The notes: a model not told the origin generated them from the sequence alone. A DNA stretch of 64,000 nt from Lethocerus indicus (GCA_019843655.1 JACDQD010000003.1:30492224-30556223); one strand, 5' to 3'; counted from the stretch's first letter, positions 37,471 through 52,400 are shown. Program-made: numbers and translations.

Positions 37471-39940
37471 GAACGAAGAAAGAAAAAAAGAAAAATGAAA
37501 GAAACAAATTTTCCGCGTCAGAGTACAAACGGGGAGAAGGCGCCATTAGCATATTGTAGGTGGCGTGGATTTTAGAGCGGGTCATAAAGGAGCGAGCGGA
37601 CGCGTTTTATGGGGCGGGCTACATGTTGATGCGGCCTATCACTCCGATCATGATAGAGAACTTTACTGCATTAGGGCCCCATTACCTCCACCGGGGAGGG
37701 GGTCGTTAACAGATAACAAAACTACCCTTCGCCTTCCCCCTCCGATAACGATAAACTGACCGCTTAACTTCGAAAAATCGCAGATAACAAATAGCGGGCC
37801 TTAGAATTATAACTTACGAAGAAGAGAACGAGTAACGGATTGAAATAAAAGCAAGCCAAAAGAATACGAACATCTGAAATATTTTAAGAAAAATGTGACC
37901 CGCACTGACATATAATTTTTTACAATCTGTTTTATTGCCACGACTGTGCAATACAATCAGCGTTATTGGGGTAGTTTCCGCCAGTTCTCCTTCATTCTGC
38001 CAAGCTAAATCCATAAACAGTATGTAGGTTAAGGAAGGTCTCGAAGAAGGGTTAAATCATTAAATAATGACGCTGTCCCATCCTTTATATCGTATCCTTT
38101 AAGTTTCCGGGCGGTACATGCTCTATCTGAGTATGGTTCCTTTTGTCCTTTGGCGGCACTAACTAAGGAATACAATAAATACTCAGGATTCGGTTTCGTT
38201 TAAATCGGTTATCGTGACACCGCCGAATATGTAATTATCCTTGTTTAATTGGGGTACATTTATCTGGTATGGAAATTAACTGTACGGGGTTTGGGGGGGA
38301 TGAGAAATGGGGGTTGGTTAATTTCCGGTCTCCGATCGTTATCCCCGCGGTAGCGGCGGCGGCGTGAATTGCACGATTGTTCAACTGTTGCTCACCGACC
38401 GAAAGCCGATGGCGTTTGGATAATTTAAATTTAAAGAATTTCGCGATTTAAGAAACAGTCCTACTCTACTAAGTGTAGAATTGTCGGGGCACAGATCTGT
38501 GAAATTTTGAGAAGGGTCTGGAGGATGACGCTTCATATATACCGCGGACGGAGGGAACTACGGAAAAAGAAGTTCAAAGCCGCATCAAGCCAGAATGAAA
38601 CTGACTTATTTTGGCCAAGTGATACGTAACAATCATTTGGAGAAATAAATCATCGGAAGCAAAATTTATGTCATGATATCGTCTTGAAATGCGTGAATTT
38701 TTGTTGAGGCTAAAAACATACTAGAGATTATTATTTTTGTGGTCCTAGCCTACAACACACTAAACAACATCCCACTCACAAGTACCCAGTTGAATTGAGG
38801 ACGAGGTTCCTTACTTAATAACTTAGCCAATTTTACTATTGGGGATATTGTATAGTTCAACAAAGTGGACGACGGTCCGAGCTGTATTTATGGCGACAAG
38901 TCACGAAATATCGATTTTACTATTATCTAATTAAGGCAAGTTTAGATTGAATAATTCCTATTTTTTTCTTTTATAATAGAACTAGCTGGGGACTTGGGGA
39001 ATAGGAAGGCCGGGTCGAATTCAGTGTTTGGCAAAGAGTGAATTAAAAGGTGGCGCGTGGGTGACTGTGGCTTGAATTAGAAGAGGACCAACCACCCCCC
39101 GCCCACTAAACCACCCCCAACCACTACCCCTTTACTATTATTGAATTCCAGGCCTCGTTTAGCCGCTTATAGACCCTCAGAGAGAGACGCAATCAAAATA
39201 GTTTATAGCCCTTTAATTCGTTTCGGGTCGATACACGCTTCATTTAATACCTACCAGTTATACTAATACTCCTATAAAGAAAAACCAATACGATCTTGTA
39301 GCTTTCAATTGTATTAGCAGCGTGGAAGGAAGTCTTACTATTTGATAATTGCTGGTACAAAAAGCCCTGAGGCTACAAGCGTCTGAGCCGGCTCTGTAAT
39401 TGTTTTTCTCGATTTTAATTCATTCGGATCTTTAAAATGAACGTCCGGATGAATTACCTCTCCGTGGCGTAATCACTTAGTAATTGTCTCGAACTAGACA
39501 ATTAGCAGTTGCTGCAGCATTCCACTTTTAGTGAATCAAGAACGTTAATCATCGACGCTTGTCAGCTTAAAGCCGGCCGCTCCCGGAATTCAAACCTGGT
39601 TCGAAGGACATCTAACGTCATTGTAGTGAATTTATGCCTTTCAACTATGTTCTTTATTTATATACGAATTAAATTAATTAATTTTATTTATTATAAATTG
39701 AAAATGTATTACGCAAAGTGACTGGCATATGATACCTCAAATCTCTGAAATCTCTTTAAGGTCCACTTTTTAACAGCATGATTTGAGCAGCTTTTTATTT
39801 TACAAGCTAGTTTTGCCTTGTAATCCCCAAGTGCAACTCACCTAGTTAGGCTTATTCAGAATGTATTCATATATTTTGTGTGCACTTTTCTATGTATTAA
39901 ATACAGTTTAATTGAAGTAATTGACGCCTGCGCCTGTTTT
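37471..39940. other. no gene recognised
   Basis: No supported feature. GC-rich patches occur near 37.6-37.7 and 38.3 kb, and GGTTTGAATTCCGGGAG on the minus strand at about 39590 is a lone B-box-like match. Confidence 0.35.
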
Positions 39941-39957
39941 ATTTCAGGTGAAAGGCG

Positions 39958-42900
39958 ATGAGAAGAGGGAGCTCGACCGCCGGCTGGTTGACGGGCAATC
40001 CATTCCTATTGTACTACGGAGTAAGTTTCATTTTCATCCAACGGTTTAATCAAATAACGAACACTTTTATGATTTCGCAGCATTAAACTACTGTACACCA
40101 CTTAAATGCTAATTGAATCTTATACGATATATTTACTGAACAATTAACGCCATGCCAGCTTCATTACAGACAATGAAAATAGCAGGTCCGAAGGGATACC
40201 CTAACTCGTATTGTTGGCGTTCAGATTAAATTCTTAAATGATAATTCAAATACAGCCAATTGGCTAAAATAAATATTATTTTAAACCACAGTTCAATCGA
40301 TTAAAAAATATATGAACTTTAAATAAGGTTTTTGGGACCCACATAACCACACAGCGGGATCATTTCAACAGAAGCTTACAATGGAGTTCCAATAGATAAG
40401 TTGATTAGCATTATTCATTTCATGTTTTTTTTTTCACAAACCGGTATTTTATTATAATGTTATTATTTTATTGTACTTTTAACCCGGGGTATTATTGACA
40501 ACAGACGAAGGCCGCAAACATTTTCATCATTTCTTCATTTCAATTTCAAAAATATCTTCCCTTTATTTAATTTCTCCCCTGCGACGTTTTCTCCACCGTC
40601 AGTAGTCGTCGCGAACGTGGTTGGGACAGGGACAAACAGGCCGCTTTGCTCGAAGGAAACGGGGAGAAATTTCCCCGGGGAAACACAACGGCAAGAGTGG
40701 TCCCACGTTGGGGGGGGTTGGAGGAGAAAATTTAGGTCATTTAAAGTTAAAGAATCAGCAAGCCAGTGTTGAGAGATACACTTTGACAAATTCCAACAAG
40801 AAAATAGAATAAAAGCGCAAACGAGGTATTCCAAATGAAAATAATTACTATTGCTATCATTTGTCTCCAACCCCGGGTTTGGTCTTAAGCTTGGTGACTC
40901 AAGATTTAGGGATGCTGTGTTGATGGAGCAAAATAATTAATATATAATTCACTGAACGCCTTATAGAATATAAACCAATTATACTAACTATTAATTATTT
41001 ATTCTATCGATTGATTGGTGTACCTGGGTTATTTAGCTGTTTTTAGGCTATAATCGTTGCTGTCACTTCAATCCTTTCAATTATTTACAGCTATGCAAGG
41101 GTCTGATATTTTTTCTTTACAAAAATGTGTAGATCGGGGGTAAAATATTTGATCGTTTCGTGCTATTGATATTGGGCGAGAGAAGACTTGTCTCCTCTCG
41201 CCGGTTCTGTCACTAGCTAGACGGTTTCGGCTGTTCGCCGCCTTCAGCGCCTCTTTCGGTCATCCTGTCTATTCTATTATTTAACTTAACCCTCTTGGTG
41301 TTGATTTTAGATATTTCCCGGTCTTTTTCTTTTCGTGAGCATCCTAATCGGTGGAAAAATTGTGTCGTATTTTTAATTTTTCATTTAGGCGCCTAAACCG
41401 TCGGTCCGCCTTCCTTCGAGAGATATTCGATATTTTCGATAATTCCATTAAGCCACCCCCGCGGTCCCCCCGCGCACAGCCCTTCAAAAATAACTGACTA
41501 ATTGTGAAATATGCAGTATTTGAGGGAACAGTGACAAGGGCGAACCGGGTTTGTGGGGGTATCCTCCCTCTGTTCAAACATACATAGGCGGGGGTTAAAT
41601 GGCCGAATTATCATCGAAAATTGATGATGTTTCCTTAGGGGAGGTACTGCAGGGGCGGGCCTCGCCATGTTAAATTCATGGGGCCGACCCGCGGATTTTA
41701 AATTAAAGCCAGTGTCGGTAGTTCCTTAAAAGGGTTCAGACCCCTTCTTCTTACTGTTTTTCCGCTCCAGAATTCCGGCCGTTTTAATTTTTAATTTTCC
41801 AAGCAAACCTTTTTATCGCCCAATGCCGGAGAAATGATCCAGAAATAAAAAAATAAAGTGCTAACGCTGCGAAAAAATAAATAATAAATGTTCGGATTCC
41901 ATCCAACATAGGGGTAAGAGGAAATCAAGAGGTAGGTCTATTCACACACATAATATAGAGTCTAAACACAAAACACAAATTAACGGGCATAAATTAATAT
42001 TTAAAAGCTTTATTTCCTGTTTTTCACATGTCAACCCCACTTTGAACAGTTTGCGTCACAACTCCCAACATGTAATTAGAGTTGTGTTGGCTAATTTAAC
42101 AAGTGGAGCTCTTCATTGTATTAATATTATTTAATACATTTTATTCGAAATAAAACTTCTTTCTTTCTTTTTCCTTTTAATATAGGATGCCGTAAAAATA
42201 TATTAATCATGACAAACACAAAGGACAGGAACAATGGACAGGAAGTGTTGCTAAATAGGTTGTCGTTACAATCGTAGAGAGAATACACAATAAAACGTAT
42301 AATAAAGAAATCTAACAATCAACAACGATATATATAGTTGATGTACAGAATAAAAGAACTGTTAAATTCATGAAATCCAACAATGCTCAATCAGCAACAC
42401 GTTAAGATGAATAGTTACGACCTATGTTACTTTAAAAATTTAATGTCGATATAACAGAACAGAAATCGGTGCTAAATGTACCAATTAAATCTCGGCACAA
42501 AATGAGGGGGATTTTTTTCAATTCAAAATTGTAATAACCCTCCGCCGATATTTACCATTAGACCCCCGAACAGAAACCACAAATTAATATTTCGTACATA
42601 ACACCTTTTTAATTTTCACGCGAGCAATTTCCTTTTTTTCTAGACTTTTTATCGCAGAAGCAAAATGCAGACTGGAGCGTCTGCAAGGGTCGGAGCCCAC
42701 AAGTTGGGGGCTCCCGCCGACTAGGCTTAAGTTGTGTAATACCTGTTGTAAGTATAATGTTTCTGTTAAGTTATTGATTGTTATATTGTTGTTGTTGTTG
42801 TTGTTAATTGTGTGGACTGCAGGTTGTGTAGGGAACGTAGCGGCCGCTCTGGAGCCAGCTGTAGCCGGAGCACCGGAGCCTCTCTCACTCCCCCCCCTCC

Positions 42901-45900
42901 CAACCGGCACTGCGACTCCGCATTATGTCAATTATTTACCTGTTCAGAACGGTCAGAGAAACAACAAATCAACAATATTAGATCTTACTTTATCGTTTAT
43001 TCTCTTTTTTTTTCTGATTTCTTATTCGCTCCTAACGAACGCCATCCATCCGTCTCATTCTCTCACAAACGAACACACTCAGACATGATTTTAATTTTTG
43101 TACACTCTGCAAAGAAAAACACGCATCACGCTCGGAACTAACACATTTTCAATTTTATTTCTCTTTTATATATATATATTTATACTTGCATTTTCTCTTC
43201 CGACCATCTTCTTCTTCTTAGGCTCTCTGACTGTTATGTTCTGTTTTTTAAGTTTTTTTCTTATCTGGAAATATTTTTATTGGGATGAAAGAGATATTTT
43301 AATAAAAGCCGCATGAGTAGTGATAGCAGCTGCTCAGTCATTTCTTTCTTTCTCATCTGTTCTGATCACGACCTCGTCGAGTACGCATACCTCGGTCGCA
43401 AATACCGGCCTTGCATTAACAAAAAAAAATATATATTTGCAAAATTTGGATACATTTGGATTGTTCTGGTGTTTATATTTGGGTACCGTTCTGAAGCCGC
43501 TGTCGTACAATTTGCTCAACAAAGTCGTTTAAAATTTGACGAACTTTATAACTCACAGTGGTACCGGTTACTGGGCCTATGTACACTGGGACTGTCAAAA
43601 TTCCACTCTACGATTCAATAGATTTCTAAATTTCTGTCTATAAAATGTACACCCCACTTTATTTACCATCTCGTATAGAGTATATTCCCCCGTGTTTTAT
43701 TAAACCTTCCTTCAATCAATTTGGAGAATCATTGATTCTTGTCATCGTCCCTCAGTAATTTAGAAAAATCATCCTTATTTCAATCGAAACGTCTGCAGAG
43801 ACCGGGGTATGCGAACTAGTCAACATTCGACTTCTGCCGACCAGTAGATCGACCGACACGCTCTCATCAATTTTCATCAAATTTTTATCATATACGATCT
43901 GGCCAGTAATAAAATTTTATATTCAACCCGCTTCATTATTCCAGGTCCGGTCTTCTGACTAACTTGAAAATTAATGTCACTTCTTTATACAGTAAATGAG
44001 GTTGTTATAGCCCATCCAGGGGGCGACGTACAACACTCAAAACGCAGCACTTACGGAGAACCAATTTTTGTTCCAATCGTTAATAAATAACAATAAAATA
44101 AATTATAACAACGCTCCACGTTGAGTGGGAACTTTTTTTTCAGAAATTTATTCGGCGATCTGTCGCGCTGCCAAAACAGGGCGTTTTAGGATACGAACAT
44201 CTGTTGGAAACGTTCTTTCTTCTTATTAAGTTAATATATACGATATTTTTTTAAGTATATCCATCCTTTTTGGTAATTTCAAATACGACGAGGTAGCCAA
44301 TCGCTCAACTGCAAACAGTTTACGTCCAGGTCGCGGCCTGTAATTTCTGAAGTGTTGCGAGTAATTCGGCGAAGTAATTGCCTCGGCTGTAGCGCATTTA
44401 CAATATTTGATCCCGCAGGCGTGGCGGACCGAGTTCTTTTTTTTGCGGGTTTTAATTAATTAATTCCAATTTAATTAATTAATATTTCCCTTTCGAATTA
44501 CGGGACTTATATATAAAAAGCGGTGTTTGCGAGTGGGCGTACTGTCTTTGCGAGTTTAATATCGTCCTGGACTAGAGGCGGGGCCCAAAAAAATAGTTGT
44601 CTCCTACGAAATTTTCGATTCTGAATTGATTCGTATCGGCATTCTGCAGTATCAGGTTGTTACTACGTTGTTACTACGAAATGCGTGCTTCAACGATCGA
44701 CTAGCGAAGGTTTCCGCGACCAGACCTTGAATCAACACTAATTTCCGGTAGGATCGCGCAAAACTGTGGGAAGAACCTCGGTTCAAGCGCGGGTTGACTG
44801 TCCCCTGCTGTTCCGGGATGTTGCCCCTGTACGGAAAGCATGAGCTCCTGATGATGGAACCGGTAGGAGTTCCGAAACGTCGCCAGCAGGCCCCCGGAAG
44901 GAATGGGCGAAAAGCCTTCCAGAGTTAACGAGGTTCTTCCCACAGTTTTCCGCGATCCTACCGGATGCTAATTGGTGATGGGGCCCTCATAATTTTGCCG
45001 ATCTAGGGATGTACCGTCGGAAGATACTTGATAATTAATATCCCCGAATAATAATTTTCAAGTAGGCTTACATCGGGTGGGTTTAATTCGCTCTGAATGG
45101 TCCGATTTGTAATGAGTCGACTTTCCGGGTGATAGCGCGTATATAGCGCACTAAAGCTGTGTATCAGCCATGAGTGCTTCAGCATCAACGTGGAGTACGG
45201 CCCATAACCGGGATATGTGCTGGGGGGGGGATGCTTCCGTTTTTACGACCGTTGTAAAATCCCGGTTAAAAGAACACACTGTCGGCCTTCACCTTACCGA
45301 TTTATATTCAGTAGGCCGATTCCCTTCTAAAACTGCTTTACCTCGCCCCCTAAGAAGTAGGCTGGTTTATTAATATTGACGCGAGAAAAAAAATTGGTGT
45401 GGGCGAGTGTTCGGAATATCATCCCTGAGGGACAGTCTCCGAAACGCCAAATTGCTTACATAACCAGCCCAGAATAAATTACTTTTAAAATTAATATTCA
45501 AATTGTTAGCATAACAAGATCTGTTAGTAGAGTGAAAGTTTTACTCTCGATGATTCATTAAAATTCATTTCCGAGCCCATTTAGCTTCACTTCATCACAC
45601 GATCCCCCCTTCTGTGTACCCGAACAACGACGGCATTCTAGCTGGTACAGTGTTCAGTAAGCCTGAACAACGAAATTATTCTAGAAGGCCCAATGTTCTG
45701 CGTACCCGCGAACAACGACTACATTCTGGTCGGTACAGTGTTCAGCACGCCTCAACAACGAAATTATTCTAGTAGGCCCAATGTTCTGCGTATCCGAACA
45801 ACGACTACATTCTAGTAGCCAGAGTGTTCAGCACGCCTGAACAACGAAATTATTCTAGTAGGCCCAATGTTCTGTGCCCGCGAACAACGACTACATTCTA

Positions 45901-46398
45901 GCACGCCTGAACAACGAAATTATTCTAGTAGGCCCAATGTTCTGTGTACCCGCGAACAACGACTACATTCTGGTCGGTACAGTGTTCAGCACGCCTCAAC
46001 AACGAAACTATTCTAGTAGGCCCAATGTTCTGGGTACCCGAACAAGGACGGCATTCCAGTAGCTGGATTGTTCAACACGCCTGAACAACGAAATTCTTCT
46101 AGTAGGCCCAATGTTCTGTGTACCCGCGAACAACTACATCATCCTGTTGGGTCCACTGTTATAATACGCCCGGACATAGTCATTGTTCTAGCAGGTCCGG
46201 TGTTCAGTATGAACGCCGATAACACAACTTATGTCCGTTCCTCAGATGTCGGGATGAATTGTCCTCCGGATGATTTTCGCATCTGGGGATGAAAATTTTC
46301 CGTGTATCCCAAGGGCGGTGGGAAAGCGGGCGGAAAATCTTTTAATGCGCCCGCTTCTTCTTGCCTCGTATTCATTTCCCGGTAGCTTTTGTACATTG

Positions 46399-46437
<39 letters not shown>

Positions 46438-49400
46438 GTTTGGCCGAGCCACAACCTGTTGCCTCCGTTTCGTATTTTCCCTTCCGTTTCCTTTTTTTTC
46501 TCTCTCACCAATCCGCATAATTTTGATGCGCTTGTCTCGTTTGGCTCCATTCCATTATGAACCCCCACCCCCCACAGTTTTCATTTTCCTAATAGCTTTC
46601 CCCGCGTCCCGCCGACTATTGTTCCCTCAGTTCTCTCTCTCTTTCTATCTTTCCCTCTCTGTAGGTCCCAAAATTCAATTGTCTTCACTCGATTTTATTA
46701 CAAATTTTATTTACAAAATATTATTACTGAATTAGCCGTACGGTGGGGCGGGGATGATTAGCGTGCAACTGATACTGAAGCATCCTTTCGGCACTGTGGC
46801 GGAGAGCCGACCGCAACGATATGGCTCAAATAGGTCAAATATGGGTCAAATAGGCGAGTGGAGACAAAAACTCGTAAGAGCTTTTTTGATATTCCAAACA
46901 CCCCCCAAAAATTGTTTTTCCTCATTATTTTTCTGGGTGGAATTTGTGAAAATGTTGCTCTCAACATTGCCTCGCGACTGTTCATTTAACCTTAAATTCT
47001 GTGGTGTAATTCGTGAACTCATTTTTTCTGTTTGTGGTCGCGTTGTCTACTTCGGTGGGAGAAACCTCACAGAGGGATAACGCTAATACCTTTCCTCGGA
47101 GTGACCCGATCAGCCACAGACATATCGTTTAACTGAAAATGCATGACTTAGAATGATAATGGTTTATTAACAGAAATTCACTAATAAACGCCATCTGGAA
47201 CAAATTACATAATAATAATGGTAATACAGGGGTGAACTGGCTCGTGCCGCACACTTTATTACGAAGTCATTTGTTTTAATTTCTATTTAGAAGTTATTAA
47301 TCTTAATTTCTGTTGAGTAAGTACTTTCGCTTCTGGAAAGGGAAAAGTTTCTTCTTTGCGAGGAATGCCGGAGAAGTGGAGCCGGTTCCAAACGATCGAC
47401 CGTTTGGAGAATTTACACCGCCGTCCTTTGGCAATTTTCCACGCGCCGTCTACGAGAAATGAACTCTAGAAACCGTATATAGACATTTTATATCGAATTC
47501 GAATACAGTTTATATTTTATTTTATATATATTCGGTCCGCCACCGGGCTCAGCCCACTAATGCCGAACCGCTGTAACCACCAAGCCGTGGAATTTTCATA
47601 TATTTTACACGATGTGGATTAAAATCAGTACATGAGTACTGAAACTTTAAAAACCTGTACGGTGACATTCGGACAGAAGTACTGGACAGTACAAGTGGAG
47701 TAAGCCCCGCAAGCAAGTGCCAAAGTGAATCGCAACCGCTACTGAAGACGGCGAGCAGCCGAAACCGCTCTTGCAAAAAACCAAATCAGCGAGAGGAGGG
47801 CGCGAAATATACGGTATTCTAATACAGTTCTGAAACTTCTTAGACTGGCAAAAATCCATGTTATCTGCGAGAATAATTAGCGAAACCTCTTTTAAATTTC
47901 GGAATTGGTAATTTTATTGGAATTAGTTCATTTTTCGGCAGTAGGTGGAATAAACAGTTTCCAAGACAATGGGCCATCATCGTGTCATTTCTACTCCTAA
48001 AACACACGTCTACACCATTCCACGGGATCTAGACTCGCAATTAGTTCTTTCTCACCATTTATCGAGATTGGAGTCTGAACGTAGATTTTGTAGAGAGTAG
48101 TTTTCTTGTTTTTGTTTTTGTTTTCTGTTTCTTGAAACGCTTGTCCTTTCATCATCTCGGTCGGCCATAAAACCGACAACTGGCACAGAACCCTCGGCAG
48201 ACTTCCTGCCACCACTTTCACCACCATCAAGTTTTAGCTTAGTTGGAACGAAAGACACGAGGAGAACTGTAATTTTGCTCGCCTCTGTAACTCTTAGTGT
48301 TTTTTCTTTTTTATTTTGTAATCTGTGTAATTTTCATAGAGGAAGCATGGACGTGCTCTTTAATTAGAGTGGAGTTTGACACTAACTATTGCTATCGTAC
48401 TTGACGAATGAGCATGTCGAATTAGCCGACGTTTAAAAACCGTCGAATGTATTAAAGTTATTGCCCGCAACAATAATCATATAATAATATTATATTTTTG
48501 TGTTCTAACAGGACTCTAAAATACCAAATATCCTGTATGGAATCAATCCATAGATAAAGTCCTTAGGAACAGTTAACGGGGTCATGCAAAAATTGCATTA
48601 ATATTAATGCGATTAAAACTTCTCCATAATTGTAGATGTTAAAAATAAGTTTTAATTTATAGCAGGCTTGCCAACTTATAGTGTGATTTGCCGTTTAATA
48701 TTCCTGGCTTCGTCTAAATATTTTGAACAAATATAATAACTAATGTTATAATTACCATAACAGTTAAATACATTCAATGAGAAACCTAAGGTACCTATGA
48801 TGAATAGTTTCAAACTAAGGTAAACACAATTTTTGGAACTATGTTAAATAAAATCAAATTGACCACATAATTACACGTTTTCTAGTCGAAGATTTGAAAT
48901 GTGTTAAATATCGTCCCGATTGATAAGAGAATACCAATTAGGTGTGAGAGGGCGGGACTTAATTTCGAGTAAGTGACCAATAGTGTGCAGTCTGGCCGCG
49001 AAGTTCGGCCCCGGTCCGAGAGAGGGCGCGTCACGTTTTCGCCTCAACCGACCAATAGTCTGCCGCCTCTCCGCTAGGATTCACCAGCCGGCGGTAGATG
49101 TCGCCTTCGAACACCTCAATCGGGCATCGTTCAGGTTATGCCACTGGCTGGAACGTCTACGCAATATTAACATTAATTTTTAAATCGCGGGGAAAACAGC
49201 CGATAATGTCTCCAGTAGCTGATTTATTTCTATTCTAGACCGGTCAGTAAATTACTGACGCACAATGCTACTAACGATGGCGGAAAATCTGAAGCCTGTC
49301 TATGATCAGTGAGTAGAGAGAATTATTACAATTGATTACCTTGATAATACTTTAAGGTAAATGGGTTGGTTCTCCCTTCGACCAGCGACTACACCGGTCT

Positions 49401-52400
49401 CGCTCTAAAAATGTCCTTAAAACAAAAATTGGTTCATTTCCCAAAATAATCTGAGTATAGACATTTAATATATAGGTCTACATATTTTATATAATTTATT
49501 TGTTAGTAAATAACTTTATTCTATTAAAAATTAAAACAAATAGATAGTGCACAATTGGTGATTGAAAAGTGTATCCTAAAATTACTGCACGTTCAACAAG
49601 TCAAAACAATTGAAATATATTGCATATAATTGAGCAAAAAATAATAACGCAACTATTTTAGTTAGGTAGGAAACGGCGTCTAATGTTAAACCGGAGATAC
49701 CGGGGTGTATTGCGGGTGTAGTATATCCATCACGCCGTTCTACTTGATTATTGAGCTACAGCAATTGTTTCTGTTGGCCGCCTGAGAACCGGGGAGGGAA
49801 AATAATAAATTTATAGGGGTACTAATAGTAATAAGTAATAAGGTAATAACATTAAAGTAGTGAGATATAATGAAAGTGTTTGATGGAGTATTTAGTCCAG
49901 AGAGACAAGGGCGTTGAGCTCTAAAAAACCTTAGTTCGATTCCCAGTAGCGGACAGAATTTTTCATAAATTATAATTTAATAACTGATACTCACGAGAGT
50001 TACGAGAGGTCATAAATCACTCAGCAGAATAGTAATAATATCGTGGAAATAATCTCTTCAATGTTAGCGTCAGGTAATATTGAGTTTTCAGTACGAACGT
50101 TGATACAAATCCCTGTTGCACGATTCAATGAGATGGTAGTAGGAGGTGGGAGGGGGAGGGGGAGCTATAAAGAGGCAAGCACGGCTATAAACGTTGGAAA
50201 AGGGTTTGCGGCCTCACGCGATAAACATCACAATTCCTGTTATGAACTCTATCGATTTAGCCGGAGAAACTGCGACTCGGTCGGGACTCGAACCACTGGG
50301 CAAGAAACAACGGACGGTCCGAACAAACCGGTTTGAAACGACCGTCGTTTTACATGAAATTAAGGTACAGAACATTATAAAAAATTGCGATAATTACGAC
50401 TTTAGCACTCGGACAGCACTCAGGAAAGGGTTTTTCTCCCCACTATCGGACAAGTGGATCAAGATCCTCTGCGACGATTTCCCCAACCTCAGTAGCACGT
50501 TTTTTCCCACTTATTTTTATGTCACAACTACAATTTTTCTAATTATATCTAGTGACACTAGACGTGCTCTTGTCGGAGAATCCGCACATCGATTGTACTC
50601 CTGCTCCAGTCCTAGGTAGTGGAGAAATCGCGTTGCCGTTTCCTCTTCAGGTAGCTTTCTGGATTTTCAGGAATCCGAAGGAATCGAAGGATTGGGGGTG
50701 ATGGGATAGTTTCGAACGGAAGTATTTATATGGGGAACAAACGTGTGTGGCGTAAACTAATTTAGGAAGGATAATGGATTGTAACGATTGAATTCTGTAG
50801 GGGTTTGGTGGACCCCCGCGGCTGAATTCCGTAAACGGGAGTGTGTGAAAATTCCCAGGAAGGTCGATTCGCAAAAGTTGATTGAAGTTCTACTCAGCGA
50901 GGCTTCTCCCGTCGTCAAGGAGGAAACGGGTTAAAGTATACTTAAACGACCATACCGTTCACCGGCCGTGAAATATCTCGTATATTTTAACGTTCGCCGA
51001 CCAACTGATTTATAGCTGTTTCCTGTAGACTGGTAGGTAGGATCGGGATTAAAATTAATGTTCCAATCTGGAGTACAGGCGGTAGGTGGCCGGAAGTGGC
51101 CCCAGTGCAGGGCTCCCCGCCTATTCAATATTGCATCCGCTCAACTAGTTTGACCACAAATCGTAGCAGAAACTATCGAAACTTCAATAATTGCTTCGCC
51201 CCCCGCACGCCCCTTTCAGAAGTGGAAAGTTTGCCCGAAACGGTCGCGTGATCCACTCCACGGCCGTTACGTCGATGGAGGCCGGGTCCTCCACTTTCGC
51301 AGGGGTCGTCTGTTAAAAGTGAATTATCGTCTTTCATTTCTTGTACCGCCGTCGAGTTGTACCGTTGAGACCGGTCCCAGAGTTCTGTTCAATTCGCTAG
51401 TTCTATTTGCGAAAGGATCGCCCGGAGAATCTATATGATAAGAATATAAACTATAGACTACGCGATAGACCTCTAAGACAGTCGCGTGTAGAACTCTTTT
51501 CACTATCAAAAATACGGTTGTCGACGTTTTCTGTCAGTTGGTAGACCGGTTTCGTCACAACGCCGTAGTCGGTACACGATAATGTTGGTATATAATACCG
51601 AAAAAATAATTAACAATAAACTAGGCTATCGCGTCTCCGTCGCTTATCAGGCTTCCGATGCTAAACCGGGAACATCGGGGCGTATTGCGGGTGTAGTATA
51701 GCCATAGCGCCGTTCCGCTGGACTATTAGCTTAATAGTTAATAAACCGCAACACATGGCGGTATTGCGGGTCTAGTATATCCATATTAATCGTTAGCAAT
51801 AGTTCCTGTAGTGCAGTCGAGTTAAACGATAAAATTGGTTAGAGGGAACGAACGTTGTTTTATTCAATCGGTTGGCCTAGTACATATCGGATTAGTATAG
51901 GACATGTTGATTTCTAAGATAACACTACATTTATTGTAGGTACTGACGACGGCGTTATAAAATTTGTAAGAATATTGATTTGATATTAATTAGGCCACCG
52001 ATGAAGCATCGTTGAAGCCTGAAGACACTTTACAGCAAACGCTCGTCAGGTTTATTGGCGAATGAAAGTTGAAAATTCATAAAAAGAAATTTCAAAACAA
52101 ATATGTTCGCTTACTATCGATCCTGTTGGCAATCCGAAATTCATTAGCTAAAATAATTTGTCGAACGATTTAACTTACAATTCTGTACGAAGCTTAAACT
52201 GGGGCAGTTCGCGAACAATCTTTTATTGTTACTAATTTATTAACCTGATTCGCATAACTGTAATGTGCGTAATTCAAATTATAAAATTTTAATATTAATC
52301 GACTCAAAATTACTGTATTTAAATGGAAATTGTAAATAGCCTTTTCTTTAGATACAAAAAGTATTTAGTTCTGTCTCACACTTAGTTCAGAACGGACGGT

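Larger units (their letters stand above)
40021..42640. other. putative intron sequence, mostly featureless
   Basis: Apart from family C copy 3 and family A copy A7, no gene or element is recognised. TCTCCCCTGCGACGTTTTCT near 40575 is related to pieces at 26.6 and 50.47 kb. Confidence 0.35.

Noticed and set aside
44848..44925. complete hammerhead ribozyme
   Set aside because: Core letters and stem II are present, but no NUH cleavage site with matching stem I was found, so only hammerhead-like is reported.
45605..46215. CRISPR-like repeat array
   Set aside because: Units are contiguous tandem repeats without unique spacers, in a eukaryotic context.
46270..46735. Leu/Ser/Phe-rich open frames
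   Set aside because: Produced by the (CT)n microsatellite and pyrimidine-rich flank.
50275..50315. possible tRNA on minus strand (GGTTCGAGTCCCG)
   Set aside because: No A box at the correct distance and no cloverleaf.
50194..50619. 141-codon open frame
   Set aside because: Crosses repeat pieces shared with other loci and a B-box-like stretch; no family match.
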